DNA from: Streptococcus varani
Lineage (GTDB): Bacteria > Bacillota > Bacilli > Lactobacillales > Streptococcaceae
NCBI RefSeq assembly: GCF_001375655.1
Contig: NZ_CTEN01000003.1
Coordinates: 434,001 to 498,000, forward strand
Reading direction: 5' to 3'
DNA: 64,000 nt
Each line of letters begins with the position of its first letter. Position 1 is the stretch's first letter. The translations under genes were made by a program, and so were the position numbers. The notes under the pieces are model-generated. The model saw nothing but the letters and a program-made list of their open reading frames with translations, was not told the origin of the DNA and ran no database searches. Below are positions 36,859 through 44,617 of this stretch, one piece after another.

Positions 36859-37003
36859 GCGTTTCTAAAAAAATCGGTTGCCTTCTAAGTCGACTCACTT
36901 AAAAGTTTTAAATGTTGGTTTTCTTAGCTGTTTGGGCAAAAAGAAAAACCGAAGAAGTTTTTTCCTCAGTTGTTCTTGTAAACTTTTCTTCATAAGCTAA
37001 GTC

Positions 37004-37846
37004 CTAATTAAAAAGACCTAGTTTTTCGAAGGCATTGTATAATCCATCATGCTCTACATCGTCAGTTATCATATCAGCCATAGCCATAATTTCAGGACCA
37101 CCATTGCCCATAGCAACACCAACTGCACAGTATTCCAACATAGGAATATCAATTTTTGCATCTCCAAAGGCGATGGTATCTTCTTGTTTAGCACCAAGAT
37201 GTTGCAAGAGAACAGCGATTGCATGAGCCTTATTAATATCTTTCACACCTAAATCACCAAAAAGTGCCGTCTCCCCACGACCACCCCAGGTGTTGGCAAC
37301 AAGGTTCGGAAAAGCTTCTTTGGAATCCAAATGATCTTGATAAGATTGTAGAATGAAGCTAACTTTATTGAGATCATCACAGTAAAGTTCTCCGCCATAA
37401 ACGATTCCATGCAAAATGTCCTCTGCTTCTTGGTCAGCTACCTCCTCAGCAGACTTGCCTTTGTTCATAGCATATAATTTCATTGTTTCTCGTGCTCGAT
37501 CACGGAAACCTTGGCTAGCAAAGAGACCGTTATTACTTTCCAGATAATACTCTAATCCACGATTGTCAAGCCAATCAACAACCTTGACAGCATCTTCTTT
37601 CGAAATGAGTTGGTGCATGATAACCTGACCATGGTGCTCCACATAAGATCCGTTGCCACCGATCATCCCATCCAAACCAATATCCCAGAGTTCTGCTTGC
37701 ATTTCTGCTCGACTACGCCCTGTTGAAACATAGACCAAGTGCCCCTTAGCTCTCGCTTTACGAATAGCATCAATGGCTGACTCTGGAATACGATTATGAT
37801 AGTCAACTAGGGTACCATCAACATCTAGAAAAATAATTTTGCTCAT
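37004..37846 (-). CDS. Cof-type HAD-IIB phosphatase
   Basis: 280-residue haloacid dehalogenase-like hydrolase with motif I FLDVDGTLVDYH, motif II VYVSTGRS, and motif IV TIAFGDAKIDIPMLEYC. A C2/IIB cap lies between. Probable substrate is a sugar phosphate or a flavin/PLP phosphate. It lies upstream of licT on the same strand but is separated by about 300 bases holding its terminator-like hairpin and the licT promoter. It is not closely similar to the other HAD gene at 27.6 kb. Confidence 0.88.
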   Translation of the reverse strand: MSKIIFLDVDGTLVDYHNRIPESAIDAIRKARAKGHLVYVSTGRSRAEMQAELWDIGLDGMIGGNGSYVEHHGQVIMHQLISKEDAVKVVDWLDNRGLEYYLESNNGLFASQGFRDRARETMKLYAMNKGKSAEEVADQEAEDILHGIVYGGELYCDDLNKVSFILQSYQDHLDSKEAFPNLVANTWGGRGETALFGDLGVKDINKAHAIAVLLQHLGAKQEDTIAFGDAKIDIPMLEYCAVGVAMGNGGPEIMAMADMITDDVEHDGLYNAFEKLGLFN

Positions 37847-38163
37847 ACATTCACCTCAAAGATTTGTTACTACTATTATACGAAGATTGGAATTTCTTTC
37901 CTAGCGAAAAAATGCGAAAAAGTGATACTATAATCTGCTTTTATACCTTTAAATATAGCCAGACAGGAAAAATCCCTAATGATCTATTGGAACTCTAACA
38001 TTGGCATTCGATAGCTTTTGATAGAAAGACTCCATATTGTTAAATCAAAGGTAACAAGCTTACGTTAGAATATTCTTAAAACAAAAAGAAGCAGGTTGTA
38101 GCTAGGAAGCGAAGTGCAGGTATAACTCAAGTTAGGCAAGCTGAAGCTGACAACTCCATGCTA
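37847..38163. other. intergenic sequence without a gene
   Basis: About 317 bases with no convincing coding sequence. It includes TACGTTAGAATATTCTTAA near 38060-38080, sharing ACGTTAGAATA with the spacer at 43223-43235 in the dehydrogenase operon, and the proximal region of the HAD gene's leader. Confidence 0.5.
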
Positions 38164-38410
38164 GGAGTACGACAAAACAACCCTTAAGTCGATCATACTT
38201 AAGGGTTGTTTCTAGTTTAAGAGTTAGCCAGTTCGCCATAGCGACTGGCGTGCTAGTACATGGATTTTAATCCATAGTGATAGCTAAGATTACGACGAAA
38301 AACGACATCGTTCGATATTAACGATGTCGTTTTGCTAGTTTAAGGCTTAGGCAAGACACCATGGTGCTTGCCGTTTCTTATCAACTGCTTAAGCAGTTAG
38401 ATAAGAATAG
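38164..38410 (-). repeat. array of four hairpins downstream of the dehydrogenase operon
   Basis: Four strong inverted repeats: AACAACCCTTAAG/CTTAAGGGTTGTT (38176-38210), AAAACGACATCGTT/AACGATGTCGTTTT (38299-38333), GGCAAG/CTTGCC (38350-38372) and TTCTTATC-AACTGC/GCAGTT-GATAAGAA (38375-38407). The first two sit in conserved flanks: TACGAC[A/G]AAA on one side and CTAGTTTAAG on the other. Both have T tracts on the minus strand and could act as successive terminators for the operon. Confidence 0.75.
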
Positions 38411-38412
38411 CC

Positions 38413-40173
38413 TTATTTGCGTTTTGGTGGGTTGTGGATAGCCACTCCAAGTACATCCAAGAAGGCTTCATACATAACCTCTGAGAAGGTTGGGTGACCG
38501 TGGATAGATGCTGCCACGTCGTCAACTGTCAATTCAGATTCCATGATGGTTGCAGCTTCGTTGATCATTTCAGCAGCAACTGGACCGATGATGTGGACAC
38601 CCAGCACCTCGTGGTATTTTGCATCAGCGATAACTTTTACGAAACCTTGTGCTTCGTTTGAAGCGATGGCACGACCGTTACCAGTGAAGCTGTTGCGACC
38701 TACAAGGACGTTAGCTTTACCATATTTCTCGATTGCTTGCTCTTCTGTCAAACCAACCATGGCAATCTCTGGGTGAGTGTATACTGCAGCTGGAGTGAAC
38801 TCAAGGTTTGCTTTGTGGTGGTTACCGTTGATCGCATTTTCAGCAGCCACTTCACCCATACGGTAAGCAGCATGAGCCAACATCTTCGTACCGTTGACAT
38901 CACCTGGTGCGTAGATACCTGGGATAGATGTTTCTTGGTAGGCGTTGACTTTGATACGTCCGCGATCCATTTCAAGGTTAAGGTTCTCAAGACCAGCCAT
39001 TTGTGGCACACGTCCGATTGAAAGGAGAGCTTTCTCAGAAACGATTTCTGAACCGTCGTTGAGTTTGATTGTCAATTGGTTGTTAGCTTCAACGATTTCA
39101 GTTACACCAACTGAAGTCTTGAATTTCATGCCTTTTTTCGCAAGAACTTTTTGAAGTTCAACAGAAACTTCACGGTCCATACCTGGGATGATGCGGTCAG
39201 CCATTTCGACAACTGTTACATCGACACCGTATGATGCCCAAACAAGTCCAAGTTCAACACCGACAACGCCACCACCCATAACAGTGAGTGTTTTAGGAAT
39301 TTCACGAAGATCAAGAATATCATCTGAGGTCAAGACAAGTTTAGATTCGATACCTGGAATGTTGATACGAGAAACTTTAGAACCTGTTGCAAGGATGATA
39401 GAACGACCCTTGATTGTTTGGCTACCAATAGTAACTGTCTTGTCTGGATTCACTTGACCAAGACCGTTGAAGATGGTTACTTTGTTGGCTTTGAGCAAAC
39501 CAGCAACACCACCAGTCAAAGTCTTAACAACTGAGTTCTTGAAATCGACAGTTTTATCCATGTCGATTGTGTAGTTTGTTGAAGCCAAGTTGATACCACG
39601 ACCAGCAGCAATCTTCAAACCTTCAAGAATTTCAGCGTTTTTCAAGTATGTCTTGGTTGGGATACAACCCACGTTCAAACAGGTTCCACCGAACTCAGAT
39701 TTTTCAACGATAGCGATTTTACCGCCCAATTGAGCACCACGGATAGCCGCATAGTAACCAGCAGGTCCACCACCGACAACAACCATGTCATACTCATCGG
39801 CAGCCAATTCAGCTTTTGGAGCTTGAGCCACTGCAGCTGGGGCAGCAGGAACTTCCAAACCAGCAGCTTTAAGGTCTGAAGTTGCTTGCGCAACCGCTGC
39901 CGCAGCTGGTGCTGCACCTTCTTCCACTACTTCGCCTTCCGCACCGATGTAACCAATAACTTCAGTAACAGGAACGGTTTCACCATTACCGCGAACGATC
40001 TTGATGAGGACACCTGAATCTTCCGCTTCCAATTCCATGCTTGTCTTATCAGACATCATTTCCAAGATAACATCGCCTTCATTAACGACATCGCCCTCTT
40101 GTTTTTTCCACTCGATGATTTCGCCTTCTTGCATATCAACGCCAAGTTTCGGCATAATAATTTCAACAGCCAT
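38413..40173 (-). CDS. dihydrolipoyl dehydrogenase (E3) with N-terminal lipoyl domain
   Basis: Flavoprotein that reoxidises dihydrolipoamide with NAD+ in the 2-oxoacid dehydrogenase complex. The 586-residue protein has a lipoyl domain (1-80, lipoyl Lys43 in SDKTSMELEAE), an Ala/Pro-rich linker (about 85-125) and a full E3 core. The core has FAD-binding VVVGGGPAGYYAA, redox-active GGTCLNVGCIPTK, NAD motif GGGVVGVELG, and the C-terminal HPTFSEVM active-site His region. Its lipoyl domain is nearly identical to that of the E2 gene upstream. It is the last gene of the operon. Pneumococcal homologues are annotated lpd or acoL. Confidence 0.95.
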   Translation of the reverse strand: MAVEIIMPKLGVDMQEGEIIEWKKQEGDVVNEGDVILEMMSDKTSMELEAEDSGVLIKIVRGNGETVPVTEVIGYIGAEGEVVEEGAAPAAAAVAQATSDLKAAGLEVPAAPAAVAQAPKAELAADEYDMVVVGGGPAGYYAAIRGAQLGGKIAIVEKSEFGGTCLNVGCIPTKTYLKNAEILEGLKIAAGRGINLASTNYTIDMDKTVDFKNSVVKTLTGGVAGLLKANKVTIFNGLGQVNPDKTVTIGSQTIKGRSIILATGSKVSRINIPGIESKLVLTSDDILDLREIPKTLTVMGGGVVGVELGLVWASYGVDVTVVEMADRIIPGMDREVSVELQKVLAKKGMKFKTSVGVTEIVEANNQLTIKLNDGSEIVSEKALLSIGRVPQMAGLENLNLEMDRGRIKVNAYQETSIPGIYAPGDVNGTKMLAHAAYRMGEVAAENAINGNHHKANLEFTPAAVYTHPEIAMVGLTEEQAIEKYGKANVLVGRNSFTGNGRAIASNEAQGFVKVIADAKYHEVLGVHIIGPVAAEMINEAATIMESELTVDDVAASIHGHPTFSEVMYEAFLDVLGVAIHNPPKRK

Positions 40174-40201
40174 TTTTATTTCCTTTCAGGATTTTTTTAT
40201 T

Positions 40202-40336
40202 GATATTTGTCTTAAGTGGTGGGGTCGTCAGCGAACCTACGGTTCCATGACTTGGTTTGGAGCCACTAGTCTCCAAACCTCCCCCGACTAATCATCACTA
40301 GTGGTAATTAGTCTTATCACCACGGCGACAAATATC
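40202..40336 (-). other. cloverleaf-like structured leader of the E3 gene
   Basis: A closing stem GATATTTGTC (40202-40211) / GACAAATATC (40327-40336) extended by GTGGTG/CACCAC encloses three hairpins: GAACC/GGTTC (40233-40245), GGTTTGGAG/CTCCAAACC (40254-40279) and GACTAAT/ATTAGTC (40286-40313). It ends 29 nt before the E3 start codon. No T-loop, anticodon loop or CCA end is present, so it is not a tRNA. It matches no riboswitch class I can recognise. Confidence 0.6.
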
Positions 40337-40343
40337 TAGTCTG

Positions 40344-40400
40344 GCCAGCCTTTGGCTGGCTTTTTGTGCCCTCACGAGGGCGTTCTAGCGACTACGTCGC
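40344..40400. repeat. three short hairpins between E2 and E3 genes
   Basis: GCCAGCC/GGCTGGC (40344-40360, with TTTTT following on the plus strand), GCCCTC/GAGGGC (40368-40381) and GCGAC/GTCGC (40388-40400). They adjoin the cloverleaf-like element and complete a 259-base spacer with almost no unstructured sequence. Confidence 0.7.
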
Positions 40401-40432
40401 CTTTGTAAAAAGCAGTTTATTCAATCTCTAAA

Positions 40433-41815
40433 TCAAATCAACAATTCCAATGGATTTTCAAGCAAATTCTTGAGGTCTACCATGAACTTAGCACCATTCA
40501 TACCATCGATAATACGGTGGTCAATGGTCAAGCAAAGCGCCATGATTGGACGAATTTTGATTTCTCCATCAAGGACAACTGGTGTTTGTACAGTTGATGC
40601 TACACCAAGGATTGCTGAGTTTGGTTGGTTGATGATTGGGTTGAAAGTTTTCGTACCAAACATCCCCAAGTTGGTGATAGAGAAGGTTGAGCCTGACATT
40701 TCAGCACCCTTGAGTTTACCAGATTGTGCTTTCTTAATAACATCTTTCGAAGCTACCACAAAGTCTGACAAGCTCATCTTATCTGCACCGTGAACAACTG
40801 GAACAACCAGACCTTCATCCAAACCTACGGCAATACCCAGGTTGACAAATTTATGGAGTTCAATTTCTTGTGCATCATTGATTAGGGAAGCGTTCATGTA
40901 ACGGTGCTCTTCTTTCATAAGCGTGCGCGTTACAGCCAAACCAATCAAATCTGTAAAGGTTACTTTGAGACCTGTTTTGTTCATGATTGGCTCAAGTACT
41001 TGTTTCCGAAGAGCCATCAAGTTGGTCATATCAATATCATAGTTAAGCGTAAAGGTTGGTGCAGTCAAGTAAGAGTTAACCATACCTTTAGAGATTGCCT
41101 TACGCATTGGGCTCATCTTGATGATTTCAACGCCTTCTGGCAATTCTTTGGCCGGTGCTACTTCCTTAGTAGGAGCTGCTTCAGCGACCGGTGCTGCTGG
41201 TGCAGTCAAGGCAAGAATATCTTCCTTAACAATCTTACCTGCAACGCCTGTACCAACAACTGTTGCCAAGTCGATACCCAAATCAGCTGCCATTTTACGA
41301 GCCAATGGCGTTGCTTTAGGAGCTGCGCCTTTGAAGTCTTCGACATCAGCCTTGTGAACACGACCATTTGCACCTGTACCTGGCACCAAACCAAGGTCGA
41401 TGCCCAAATCAGCTGCTGTTTTACGAGCCGCTGGAGTTGCACGAACTTTACCACCGCCTTGTGGTTTTGCTGCTGGGATTGCTACTGGAGCACTTGCTGT
41501 AGCAACCGGTGCTGGTGCTGCTTCGACAGCTGGTGCTGGAGCCGCAGCAGGTTGACTACCAACTTCAACAGTTTCACCTTCTGCACCGAGGTAGGCAATC
41601 ACTTCTGTTACAGGAATAGTTGCGCCATTCCCATGAACGATTTTCAAGAGAACACCTGACTCTTCAGCTTCTAATTCCATGCTGGTTTTATCAGACATCA
41701 TTTCCAAGATAACGTCGCCTTCATTGACGAATTCGCCTTCTTGTTTTTTCCACTCGATGATTTCACCTTCTTGCATGTCCACACCGAGTTTAGGCATAAT
41801 AATTTCAACTGCCAT
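40433..41815 (-). CDS. 2-oxoacid dehydrogenase acyltransferase (E2)
   Basis: Core acyltransferase of the complex, 460 residues from the ATG at 41815; the frame reaches 41989 but that N-terminal extension is not conserved. Domains are one lipoyl domain (1-80, lipoyl Lys43), an Ala/Pro linker, and two consecutive peripheral-subunit-binding domains (about 125-165, VRATPAARKTAADLGIDL, and about 170-210, KATPLARKMAADLGIDL). The catalytic domain has the active-site motif DHRIIDGMNGAKF near the C-terminus. Two binding domains in one E2 is unusual. No strong ribosome site is seen at the start. Acetoin or pyruvate specificity is not decided by sequence. Confidence 0.93.
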   Translation of the reverse strand: MAVEIIMPKLGVDMQEGEIIEWKKQEGEFVNEGDVILEMMSDKTSMELEAEESGVLLKIVHGNGATIPVTEVIAYLGAEGETVEVGSQPAAAPAPAVEAAPAPVATASAPVAIPAAKPQGGGKVRATPAARKTAADLGIDLGLVPGTGANGRVHKADVEDFKGAAPKATPLARKMAADLGIDLATVVGTGVAGKIVKEDILALTAPAAPVAEAAPTKEVAPAKELPEGVEIIKMSPMRKAISKGMVNSYLTAPTFTLNYDIDMTNLMALRKQVLEPIMNKTGLKVTFTDLIGLAVTRTLMKEEHRYMNASLINDAQEIELHKFVNLGIAVGLDEGLVVPVVHGADKMSLSDFVVASKDVIKKAQSGKLKGAEMSGSTFSITNLGMFGTKTFNPIINQPNSAILGVASTVQTPVVLDGEIKIRPIMALCLTIDHRIIDGMNGAKFMVDLKNLLENPLELLI

Positions 41816-42083
41816 ATTTAAGATACCAAGTCCGACCAGGAGACGATTGAAAAAAGGAAACTGTAGGAAATCCTGATTTCCTAAACAGTTTATCTTTTTC
41901 CCGAGTCTTCCGGACGGGTTCAATTCCTTTCTACAAATCTTACGGATTGAAGCTAGAATAGCTCCAACCTTACATTCCATTTTCAACAAGTAACACTTAA
42001 AAATCAGATGGATATCTGATTTCTAAGGGCTTTATGGTTTGAGTGCTCCATCCTTTATCTAGAAAGTAAACACTTTGCTTTTC
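41816..42083 (-). other. structured spacer between E1-beta and E2 genes
   Basis: 268 bases without a convincing gene. Strong inverted repeats include AAACTGT-AGGAAATC/GATTTCCT-AACAGTTT (41857-41892) and AAATCAGAT/ATCTGATTT (42000-42021), with smaller pairs such as AGCTAGAATAGCT. No ribosome site in it leads to an alternative gene. Confidence 0.6.
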
Positions 42084-43079
42084 TTAACCTTTGCTTACTT
42101 GCTTATAGATTGCAGCCTTGATTTTCTCAACACTTGGAAGGACTGCATTTTCAAGAATGTTTGCGTAAGGAACAGGTACATCATCAGATGCAACACGGAT
42201 GATTGGCGCATCTAGATAATCGAAGGCTTCGCTTTCTGCAACCATCGTTGCGATTTCACCGATGAATCCACCTGTCTTATATGCATCATTGACCAAAATT
42301 AATTTACCAGTTTTCTTCACTGATTCGATGATCATTTCTTTATCCAATGGGATAAGGGTACGTGGGTCAACAACTTCAACGCTGATGCCTTCTTCAGCCA
42401 CTTCTTCAGCAGCTTTGATAACACGTTCCAACATACGTCCATAGGATACGATAGTGACATCTGTACCTTCGCGTTTGATGTCGCCTTTGCCAAGTGGAAT
42501 ATAGAAATCAGGATCTTGATTGACTTCTTCTTTTTTACCATAAAGAGCTTTTGGCTCCAAGAAGATAACCGGGTTGTTATCAAGGATAGAAGATTTCAAA
42601 AGACCTTTTGCTTCGTTAGCCGTACCTGGGGCAACAACTTTAATACCTGGAATATGTGTTACCCAAGCTTCAAGTGACTGTGAGTGCTGTGCCGCAGAAC
42701 CGATACCTGAACCTGAAGCTACGCGGAAGGTTACAGGTGTTTTCAAACCACCACCAAACATGTAGTTGGTTTTAGCTGCTTGGTTAACGATAGCGTCAAG
42801 TGCGATGGTGATGAAGTCCATGAACGTCAAATCGACGATTGGACGAAGACCTGTTTGCGCTGCACCTACTGCCGAACCAGCAATCGCTGCTTCAGAGATT
42901 GGAGTGTCGCGAACGCGTTTTGGTCCAAATTCTTCCAACATCCCTACAGAAGTACCGAAGTCACCACCGTAGATACCTACGTCTTCACCCATGAGGAAGA
43001 CTTTTTCATCTTTACGCATTTCCTCGCTTTGAGCCAAGTTAATCGCTTCACGCAAGGCCATTAGTTTTGTTTCAGCCAT
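42084..43079 (-). CDS. 2-oxoacid dehydrogenase E1 component, beta subunit
   Basis: Beta chain of the thiamine-diphosphate-dependent E1 heterotetramer, 331 residues. It shows the conserved opening MALREAINLAQSEEMRKDEKVFLMGEDVG, the region GPKRVRDTPISEAAIAGSAVGAA, PIVDLTFMDFI, and the C-terminal transketolase-like domain (VTIVSYGRMLERVIKA, EVVDPRTLIPLD). Length is normal. It pairs with the alpha subunit gene 338 bases upstream. Family members act on pyruvate, acetoin or branched-chain oxoacids; streptococcal homologues are annotated acoB. Confidence 0.94.
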   Translation of the reverse strand: MAETKLMALREAINLAQSEEMRKDEKVFLMGEDVGIYGGDFGTSVGMLEEFGPKRVRDTPISEAAIAGSAVGAAQTGLRPIVDLTFMDFITIALDAIVNQAAKTNYMFGGGLKTPVTFRVASGSGIGSAAQHSQSLEAWVTHIPGIKVVAPGTANEAKGLLKSSILDNNPVIFLEPKALYGKKEEVNQDPDFYIPLGKGDIKREGTDVTIVSYGRMLERVIKAAEEVAEEGISVEVVDPRTLIPLDKEMIIESVKKTGKLILVNDAYKTGGFIGEIATMVAESEAFDYLDAPIIRVASDDVPVPYANILENAVLPSVEKIKAAIYKQVSKG

Positions 43080-43417
43080 TTATACTAATTCTCCTAGTTT
43101 ATATCAAAAATTATGTCACTGTGTCAGTAGTCATTGTATTCAGACTAAAACCGATTGATCTGTGCGTCGTAGCTGTCTGAACTTTCTTCGCTCTTTGAGC
43201 TATGAAAATTCTAGTCAGCCTGACGTTAGAATAGTCTAAGAATAGACTGTTCTAAGTGGGAAATAAAGAAATGTTTCATTTCGTCAAAAGCGTCTGCAAA
43301 ATCATTTTTGACAGAAGCGATACTTCTGTTATCTCCAACCTGAAATCATCCACTGGATAATTTCAGCGGACTTACCGCCATTTTTTTCTCGGTTTCTTAA
43401 CGTCTTCATAACTTATT
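43080..43417 (-). other. structured spacer between E1-alpha and E1-beta genes
   Basis: 338 bases without a gene. Inverted repeats are TTAGAATAGTCT/AGACTGTTCTAA (about 43226-43255), ACAGAAG/CTTCTGT (about 43311-43329), CTGAAATCATCC/GGATAATTTCAG (about 43341-43366) and GCGG/CCGC nearby. It shares ACGTTAGAATA with the intergenic region near 38060. Confidence 0.6.
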
Positions 43418-44386
43418 TTAATCTACAAATACGTCTTCGTAGGCTACTGAGATTTCTGGGTCTGGGCTTTCTTGTGCAAACTTCACAGCGTCTTCTACTT
43501 GTTCTGCAACTTGTGCTGCAATGGCATCCAATTCTTCATCTGTTGCAATTTTGTTTTCTGTCAAGTAAGTACGGTATTTCTTAAGTGGATCTTTGGCTTT
43601 CCATTCTGCCACTTCTTCTTTGGTACGGTAGACACCAGCATCAGCTGTTGAATGACCAAACCAGCGATAAGATTCAACTTCGACAAGGGCTGGTCCGTTT
43701 CCTGCACGCACATACTCGATGACTTCTTGCATTTTTTCGTAGACAGCAATGACATCATTTCCATCTTCCACATAGTGACCTGGCATGCCGTAAGCAGCTG
43801 CACGGTGATAAAGATGAGGAATTTTTGTTGAGTAAGTGATATCTGTTGAGATACCGTAACGGTTGTTCGTGATAAAGAAGATAACTGGCAAGTTCCAAAC
43901 AGCAGCCAAGTTCATAGACTCATGGAAAGAACCCTCATTGGTTGCTGAGTCACCTGAAAAGGCGATGACAATGTTATCAGTTCCAAGGTAATCTTGTGTC
44001 AAGGCAGCACCAACTGCAAGAGCGTATCCACCACCGACAATCCCGTTTGATCCAAAGTTTCCTTTTTCAACATTGGCCAAGTGCATAGAACCACCACGAC
44101 CTTTTGAGGTACCTGTTGCTTTACCGGCAAGTTCTGCCATCATACCATTGATGTCAATTCCCTTTGCGATAACATGCCCGTGCCCACGGTGGTGTGAAAA
44201 AATAATGTCTTGATCAGTCAAGCTGGCGATGGGACCAACTGCTGCAGCCTCTTCACCAACTGAGAAGTGAGTCATTCCTTGTACGAAACCACGACGCACC
44301 AATTTGTTCAATTTCATGTCCACATCACGGATTTGTTGCATTTTCAAGAACATATCCAAATGTTGCTCTTTTGAGATAGATACCAT
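43418..44386 (-). CDS. 2-oxoacid dehydrogenase E1 component, alpha subunit
   Basis: Alpha chain of the thiamine-diphosphate-dependent E1, 322 residues. The cofactor motif is GDSATNEGSFHE followed by ITNNRYGIS, with GDS in place of the usual GDG, as seems usual for this streptococcal group. The phosphorylation-loop region HHRGHGHVIAKG and SYRWFGHSTADAGVYR are conserved. It is the first gene of the four-gene operon and has a strong ribosome site (TTGGAGGAATT then ATG). Streptococcal homologues are annotated acoA; pyruvate is at least as likely a substrate as acetoin. Confidence 0.94.
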   Translation of the reverse strand: MVSISKEQHLDMFLKMQQIRDVDMKLNKLVRRGFVQGMTHFSVGEEAAAVGPIASLTDQDIIFSHHRGHGHVIAKGIDINGMMAELAGKATGTSKGRGGSMHLANVEKGNFGSNGIVGGGYALAVGAALTQDYLGTDNIVIAFSGDSATNEGSFHESMNLAAVWNLPVIFFITNNRYGISTDITYSTKIPHLYHRAAAYGMPGHYVEDGNDVIAVYEKMQEVIEYVRAGNGPALVEVESYRWFGHSTADAGVYRTKEEVAEWKAKDPLKKYRTYLTENKIATDEELDAIAAQVAEQVEDAVKFAQESPDPEISVAYEDVFVD

Positions 44387-44418
44387 AATTCCTCCAAAAT
44401 AATTCTAATTCACTCATA

Positions 44419-44447
44419 ATGATAGAATATAATTTCACAAATAGCAA
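44419..44447 (-). promoter_or_regulatory. promoter of the dehydrogenase operon
   Basis: Minus strand TTGCTA (44442-44447), 17 bp, TATCAT (44419-44424), about 30 bases before the E1-alpha start. A TTTGTGAAAT motif lies in the spacer. Confidence 0.55.
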
Positions 44448-44556
44448 ATATTTGAACCGGTTTCTTCTCTAGAAAGACAGGCTTGAACACAGGGTTTTAC
44501 GTGCTTTTTTTCACAATCTCTAGTCTTGTTCACAGGTCAATGTTCTCTTTTTCACA
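44434..44556. promoter_or_regulatory. four TTCACA motifs upstream of the dehydrogenase operon
   Basis: TTCACA occurs at 44434-44439, 44510-44515, 44529-44534 and 44551-44556, three of them as TTCACAA and the last three spaced 19 and 22 bp. They resemble Rex half sites (TTGTGAA) but no full Rex palindrome is seen. They lie between divergent genes. Confidence 0.35.
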
Positions 44557-44571
44557 AAGTGTTTTTGTCCA

Positions 44572-44600
44572 TTGTCAGTTCATTATTTTTGTGCTAAGAT
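44572..44600 (+). promoter_or_regulatory. promoter of the TRIC-family gene
   Basis: TTGTCA (44572-44577), 17 bp ending in TGTGC, TAAGAT (44595-44600), 17 nt before the start codon. Confidence 0.65.
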
Positions 44601-44617
44601 AGGGGCTGGAGGACCTT

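Noticed and set aside
40202-40336. A tRNA or tmRNA gene, suggested by the cloverleaf fold
   Set aside because: No anticodon-loop sequence, T-loop GTTCRA or acceptor geometry of 7 bp; the closing stem is too long.
40904-41659. Plus-strand frame of 251 codons opposite the E2 gene
   Set aside because: Cys- and Ser-rich translation of the antisense of Ala/Pro-rich linker codons, with no start signals.
44434-44556. Annotating a Rex operator before the dehydrogenase operon
   Set aside because: Only half sites are present; reported as a motif cluster instead.
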